Positions 55,915 through 60,160 of a stretch of 60,160 nucleotides of DNA are shown here, in pieces. The stretch is from Propionivibrio sp. Lineage in GTDB: Bacteria; Pseudomonadota; Gammaproteobacteria; Burkholderiales; Rhodocyclaceae. The notes under the pieces were generated by a model. That model saw only the letters and a list, made by a program, of their open reading frames with translations. It had not been told where the DNA came from and searched no databases. The first letter of the stretch is position 1. Each line of letters begins with the position of its first letter. The stretch spans positions 1 to 60,160 of the forward strand of contig NZ_JAPUVO010000090.1 of NCBI RefSeq assembly GCF_029255185.1, written 5' to 3'. Position numbers and translations under genes: made by a program.

Positions 55915-56928
55915 ATGAACTCCAACTGGCAAGACTTTCTCGGCGCATCCGGCGCTCATCTTAATCACGCAATGGTCAGCGATTTTGGCGACATCGACGC
56001 CGAGCTCGCTACCGCTCGCGATGCGACGATCATCGCTCCACTCCCTCATCTAGGCCTGCTCGAATGCACGGGTGATGACGCCAAGAGCTTCCTCCACAAC
56101 CAGGTGACCAGCGACATCAATCACTTGGAATCCGCTTCTGCCCAGTATTCGTCGTGGTGTACGGCCAAGGGTCGGGTGCTGGCGAGTTTTCTTCTGTATC
56201 GTACTGACTCCGGCTATCTGGCCTTGCTATCTGCCGACCTGCTGGCCGTCATCCAGAAGCGTTTGCAAATGTTCGTAATGCGCTCCAAGGTGAAAATCAC
56301 TGATCTTTCCAGTGGCCACGAAGCTATCGGTTTGTCCGGCCCTCAAGCCGAAGCGGCCTTGCACAGCGCCGGTCTGCCGGTGCCTGCCAAAGCCCTGGAA
56401 ACGGCCGCTTTTACCGGCGGCAGAGTTATACGCCTTGACGATTCGCGCTATATCCTCATCGTCATCAGCGCAGCAGCGGCTGAACTGTGGACGAAGCTTG
56501 CTGCAAATGCCCGTCCGGCCGGAACACCGGTCTGGCACTGGCTTGACATTCGAGCCGGCATTCCGCTGATTACCGAGGCCACCAAGGAAGCGTTCATTCC
56601 GCAAATGACCAATTTCGACAAGATTGGCGGTGTCAGTTTCCACAAGGGCTGTTACCCTGGACAGGAAGTCGTCGCCCGCACACAGTACCTCGGCAAAGTC
56701 AAACGTCACCTCTACCGCATACACACGACCAACGTCATTGCCGGTGGTGACGCGATCTTCGCCCCAGTGAACCCAGAACACCCCTGCGGCATGGTCGCCA
56801 ATGCGGCGCCCGCACCCGGTGGAGGCTATGACGCGCTGGCAGTCATCCAAGAAACTTTCGTTGCCACCAACGACCTTCAACTCGGCGTTCCGGGTGGGCA
56901 ACGCATGGTTCGTGTGACGCTGATTTGA
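55915..56928 (+). CDS. ygfZ: tRNA-modifying / iron-sulfur repair folate-binding protein YgfZ
   Basis: A 337-residue GcvT-like protein. LLECTGDDAKSFLHNQVTSD, AQYSSWCTAKGRVLASFLLY and, near residue 240, KGCYPGQEVVARTQYLGKVK with the conserved Cys are diagnostic. It binds folate and assists repair or assembly of certain Fe-S enzymes, including MiaB. Single gene, divergent from mltG. Confidence 0.93.
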   Translation: MNSNWQDFLGASGAHLNHAMVSDFGDIDAELATARDATIIAPLPHLGLLECTGDDAKSFLHNQVTSDINHLESASAQYSSWCTAKGRVLASFLLYRTDSGYLALLSADLLAVIQKRLQMFVMRSKVKITDLSSGHEAIGLSGPQAEAALHSAGLPVPAKALETAAFTGGRVIRLDDSRYILIVISAAAAELWTKLAANARPAGTPVWHWLDIRAGIPLITEATKEAFIPQMTNFDKIGGVSFHKGCYPGQEVVARTQYLGKVKRHLYRIHTTNVIAGGDAIFAPVNPEHPCGMVANAAPAPGGGYDALAVIQETFVATNDLQLGVPGGQRMVRVTLI

Positions 56929-56937
56929 AACGTCTTA

Positions 56938-56998
56938 ACCACAACGAACACCACGAAAAGCAAAGACCTCTATTGATTCTTCGTTGCGTTCGTTGTGG

Positions 56999-56999
<1 letters not shown>
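56938..56999. repeat. Inverted repeat between ygfZ and the L,D-transpeptidase gene
   Basis: ACCACAACGAAC at 56938 and GTTCGTTGTGGT ending at 56999 are perfect complements, with CACCACGAA / TTCGTTGCG partly extending them. It lies between convergent genes and probably serves as a bidirectional end signal, or is a dispersed repeat. Confidence 0.65.
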
Positions 57000-57954
<955 letters not shown>

Positions 57955-58042
57955 CTACCTTACCGGTTTAAGCTCCGCTGTTTGACCGCACCCTGAACGC
58001 CGAGGATACTGCGGGTTGTTGATTTTCAGAGCTCCCCCCGAC

Positions 58043-59698
58043 ATGCTGTCAAAACTCAAGCGTTCGACCAAACGCCTGCTGGCGCTGCTGGCCATTCTTC
58101 CGGCGACCGTGCTCATTCTCGGCACCATTTACATGCTCGGCATGGAGCATCTGGAAGGTGCCCCGCGCACCTTTCTGCAAAGCCTCCAATGGGCCTCCGA
58201 AACGCTCACCACGACCGGTTACGGCGGCGACAGTCACTGGAACCACCCGGCCGTCGCATTGTTCGTCATTCTCGGCCAGTTTATGGGGCAGTTCCTGGTT
58301 TTCCTGATTTTTCCGATCTTCGTCCTACCTTACTTCGAAGAACAGTTCGAGGTTCGTCTACAACATGTGCTGCCACCGATGGCCGGCAAGGTGTTGTTCT
58401 ACCGTTACGGTCCAGCAATCGAATCCCTGCTTGAAGAATTCAATCGTACGGACAGCCCCTTCGTCATTTTTGAAGAGGACATGACCCTGGCGCGCAACCT
58501 GCGTGACCGTGGCTACAACGTGGTTTTTGGCAAGCTGGCCGAAGATTCATCGGTACTGATGCGTGTCAAACAGGCGAAGGCGGTGGTCACCAATGCCGGT
58601 GATCACGGCAACGCGACGTGCGCGCTGATTGTCCGTGAATTTGGTTTTAGCGGCCCGCTCTATGCGTTGGCTGACGACCCGCTGTACCGGCCGCCGATGC
58701 TGCAAATCGGCGCCACCGACGTGTTCACCCCAGCGCATGTCCTCGGTGCGGCGTTAGCTTCGCGCGCCAGTACGCGCATCAGTCCGCCGGCTGAAGGCAT
58801 GCATCTGCTTGGCACCAAGGTCGGCATGGCCGAATTCCGTGTGCGCGAGGGAAGCCCTCTGGCCGGCCAGCGGCTTGGTGACCTGCATCTGCGCCAGCAA
58901 CATGGAGTGTCGGTCATCGGCCAATGGTATGCGGGTGTTTTCACAACGACCAAGGGGCCAGAAACCCGCATCGAATCGGGGGCAATCCTCGTCGTAGTCG
59001 GCACGCCCGCCAATCTGGAAAAAGTCGAACGCATGGCCATGCCGATTCGCCGCACCGGCCCCATCGTGCTGGCAGGCTACGGTTCAGTTGGACGCAAGGT
59101 CATTGAAATGCTGCATGACGCCAGTGAAAACTGCATCGTGATTGACCGGATAAGCACGCCAGGGGTCGATGTCGTCGGCAACGTACTTGAACAGGGAACG
59201 CTCAGACAGGCCGGCGTGCGCGAGGCAAGCGCTGTCATTCTGGCCTTGGGCGATGACAGCGAATCGGTGTTCGCCACTGCCGTGGTGCGCGACTACGCCC
59301 CCGGGGTGCCCCTCATCGTGCGTGTTATTCGGGCGCCGAATACGACCCGACTTTACCGTTCTGGCGCTGACTTCGCCATTTCCGTTGGTCAGGTGGCTGG
59401 CCAGATTTTGGCCTATCATCTACTGGACGAACAAATCATTGCCGTCGAAAACCGTATCAAATTCAGCCGCTTGAGCGCAGGCACCCTAGCCGGCTCGCAT
59501 CCGTGGCGCAGCGAGGCGCTCGAACGAACAGGCGCCAAAGTCGTTGCCGTCGAGCGCGCAGGCGAAGTGATTGTCGAATTTGACGACGTTTTTTTGGTGC
59601 GACCCGACGACATCCTCTTCGTCTGCGGCTCGATCAGCAGCCTGGATCGCTACCAGTTGGCGTTCCAGGCCACAACGACGATAGAAGTTCGCGCCTGA
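58043..59698 (+). CDS. Potassium channel with two TrkA-N (RCK) regulatory domains
   Basis: About 551 residues from the ATG at 58043 (a TTG at 58016 is possible). A first membrane helix (LLALLAILPATVLILGTIYM) is followed by the pore loop with TLTTTGYGGDSH, near the TxGYGD filter, and a second helix (FVILGQFMGQFLVFLIFPIF). Two RCK/TrkA-N domains follow. The first has a damaged glycine motif (KVLFYRYGPAIESLLEEF). The second keeps GPIVLAGYGSVGRKVIEML and ends VIDRISTPGVDVVGN. A TrkA-C-type part (PAEGMHLLGTKVGMAEFRVR) lies between and another at the end. It is likely a ligand-gated K+ channel. Confidence 0.87.
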   Translation: MLSKLKRSTKRLLALLAILPATVLILGTIYMLGMEHLEGAPRTFLQSLQWASETLTTTGYGGDSHWNHPAVALFVILGQFMGQFLVFLIFPIFVLPYFEEQFEVRLQHVLPPMAGKVLFYRYGPAIESLLEEFNRTDSPFVIFEEDMTLARNLRDRGYNVVFGKLAEDSSVLMRVKQAKAVVTNAGDHGNATCALIVREFGFSGPLYALADDPLYRPPMLQIGATDVFTPAHVLGAALASRASTRISPPAEGMHLLGTKVGMAEFRVREGSPLAGQRLGDLHLRQQHGVSVIGQWYAGVFTTTKGPETRIESGAILVVVGTPANLEKVERMAMPIRRTGPIVLAGYGSVGRKVIEMLHDASENCIVIDRISTPGVDVVGNVLEQGTLRQAGVREASAVILALGDDSESVFATAVVRDYAPGVPLIVRVIRAPNTTRLYRSGADFAISVGQVAGQILAYHLLDEQIIAVENRIKFSRLSAGTLAGSHPWRSEALERTGAKVVAVERAGEVIVEFDDVFLVRPDDILFVCGSISSLDRYQLAFQATTTIEVRA

Positions 59699-59714
59699 GG
59701 TACGGCGGCCACCT

Positions 59715-59734
59715 GACTGGCTATCGAGCCAGTC
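59715..59734 (+). terminator. Hairpin after the potassium channel gene
   Basis: GACTGGCT-ATCG-AGCCAGTC is a perfect eight-pair stem with a tetraloop, 17 bases after the stop codon. No U tract follows, so it may not be a classic terminator. The next 190 bases up to the DUF6788 gene hold no gene that I can see. Confidence 0.45.
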
Positions 59735-59926
59735 GTGCCAAGCTTCAAGCGCTAAATCCAGTAGATATAAGGTTCTTCTGTCCGTAAGCTGCAATGCCGA
59801 ATGCGGGGAGCGTTTTTAACCAAAGCCAGGTAAACACGGTAATGCATGGTTGTGAATGGAAGCGGATGGTGCAGAAGATATCAGCCCCGTTTTTTTGTTC
59901 TCTGGAGAGTGACAAGTTCTCCCCCT

Positions 59927-60160
59927 TCAGATCGTTTCTTTGGCGAGTCGGAGATTGGATAGTTCTGTTCCCAGCTCGATCCATCGGTCGATGAGAAGCT
60001 TCATGCGTTCGTAGTTTTTAAGTTGTTTGCGGATCGCTGGCAAATCCTTCTTCTTGACGAATTTACTACTGCTTTTTCCCTTCCGGGTGTAACTCACTTG
60101 GTAGTAGGGGCCGTGCTTTTCCGGGGGCGATGCCTTGCAGCGGCAGCCGGGTGTGCCACA
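59927..60160 (-). CDS. DUF6788 family protein, partial (start beyond the window)
   Basis: The last 77 codons of a gene that enters from the right edge. CGTPGCRCK and KHGPYYQVSYTRKGKSSSKF followed by VKKKDLPAIRKQLKNYERMK match the small zinc-finger-like family DUF6788, often seen beside transposase genes. The stop is TGA at 59927-59929. Function unknown; its presence may mark another mobile element beyond the right end. Confidence 0.75.
   Translation of the reverse strand, partial: CGTPGCRCKASPPEKHGPYYQVSYTRKGKSSSKFVKKKDLPAIRKQLKNYERMKLLIDRWIELGTELSNLRLAKETI

Overview
The window reads as chromosomal DNA of a betaproteobacterium, most likely a Rhodocyclales member of the Accumulibacter / Propionivibrio / Dechloromonas type. 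This is inferred from the surE-pcm-nlpD-rpoS block, the mltG-tmk-holB-pilZ-tatD block, a paired bacterioferritin locus with bfd, a Hox-type NAD-linked [NiFe] hydrogenase and citramalate synthase. No rRNA, tRNA or CRISPR array was recognised.

Layout. 1-430: transposase (ISAs1-type) and chemotaxis-gene remnants. 432-6744: a three-gene, translationally coupled cassette of large proteins I cannot assign to a family (minus strand); this is the best candidate for an undescribed system. 6991-8028: a hotdog thioesterase and a small exported protein. 8056-21839 (minus): a cyclic beta-1,2-glucan synthase interrupted by one in-frame TAA, then a CHASE3/PAS hybrid histidine kinase with a one-base frameshift in a G run, a receiver-PAS regulator and a Crp/Fnr regulator. 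21915-26164: a BON lipoprotein, a receiver-PAS-GGDEF-EAL protein with a degenerate GG(G)EF site, a short encapsulin-ferritin-like protein without an encapsulin gene, a DUF883 protein whose stop codon lies in a palindromic repeat, and a DUF3309 peptide. 26187-33032 (minus): hoxYH-hoxW-hoxE-hoxF-hoxU, with HoxF carrying a large GltD-like flavoprotein fusion. 33248-38327 (minus): cimA, then surE-pcm-nlpD-rpoS. 38560-43395: a PIN-domain protein, a diguanylate cyclase with three tandem near-identical PAS modules, and bfr-bfr-bfd. 43428-48028 (minus): a decaying hexuronate / diketogulonate region with intact yiaK-like, yhcH-like, uxuA and uxuB genes and wrecked idnD-, dctP- and Gfo/Idh-like genes. 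48299-48911: hicA and hicB, both with internal deletions, and a DUF1640 protein. 49007-57945: housekeeping genes (rlmD, stand-alone mnmD-like, ankyrin protein, tatD, pilZ, holB, tmk, mltG, ygfZ, L,D-transpeptidase, tadA). 58043-60160: a two-TM potassium channel with duplicated TrkA domains and the end of a DUF6788 gene.

Functional themes. The hydrogenase would couple H2 to NAD(H), and possibly to a second electron carrier through the fused flavoprotein. Iron storage is represented three times (EncFtn-like, ferroxidase Bfr, heme Bfr plus Bfd). Sensory and c-di-GMP signalling modules share a PAS cassette that has spread between two loci. Several genes are broken by single changes (ndvB, the kinase) or large deletions (hicAB, sugar genes). 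These could be real decay or, for the single-base events, sequence error.
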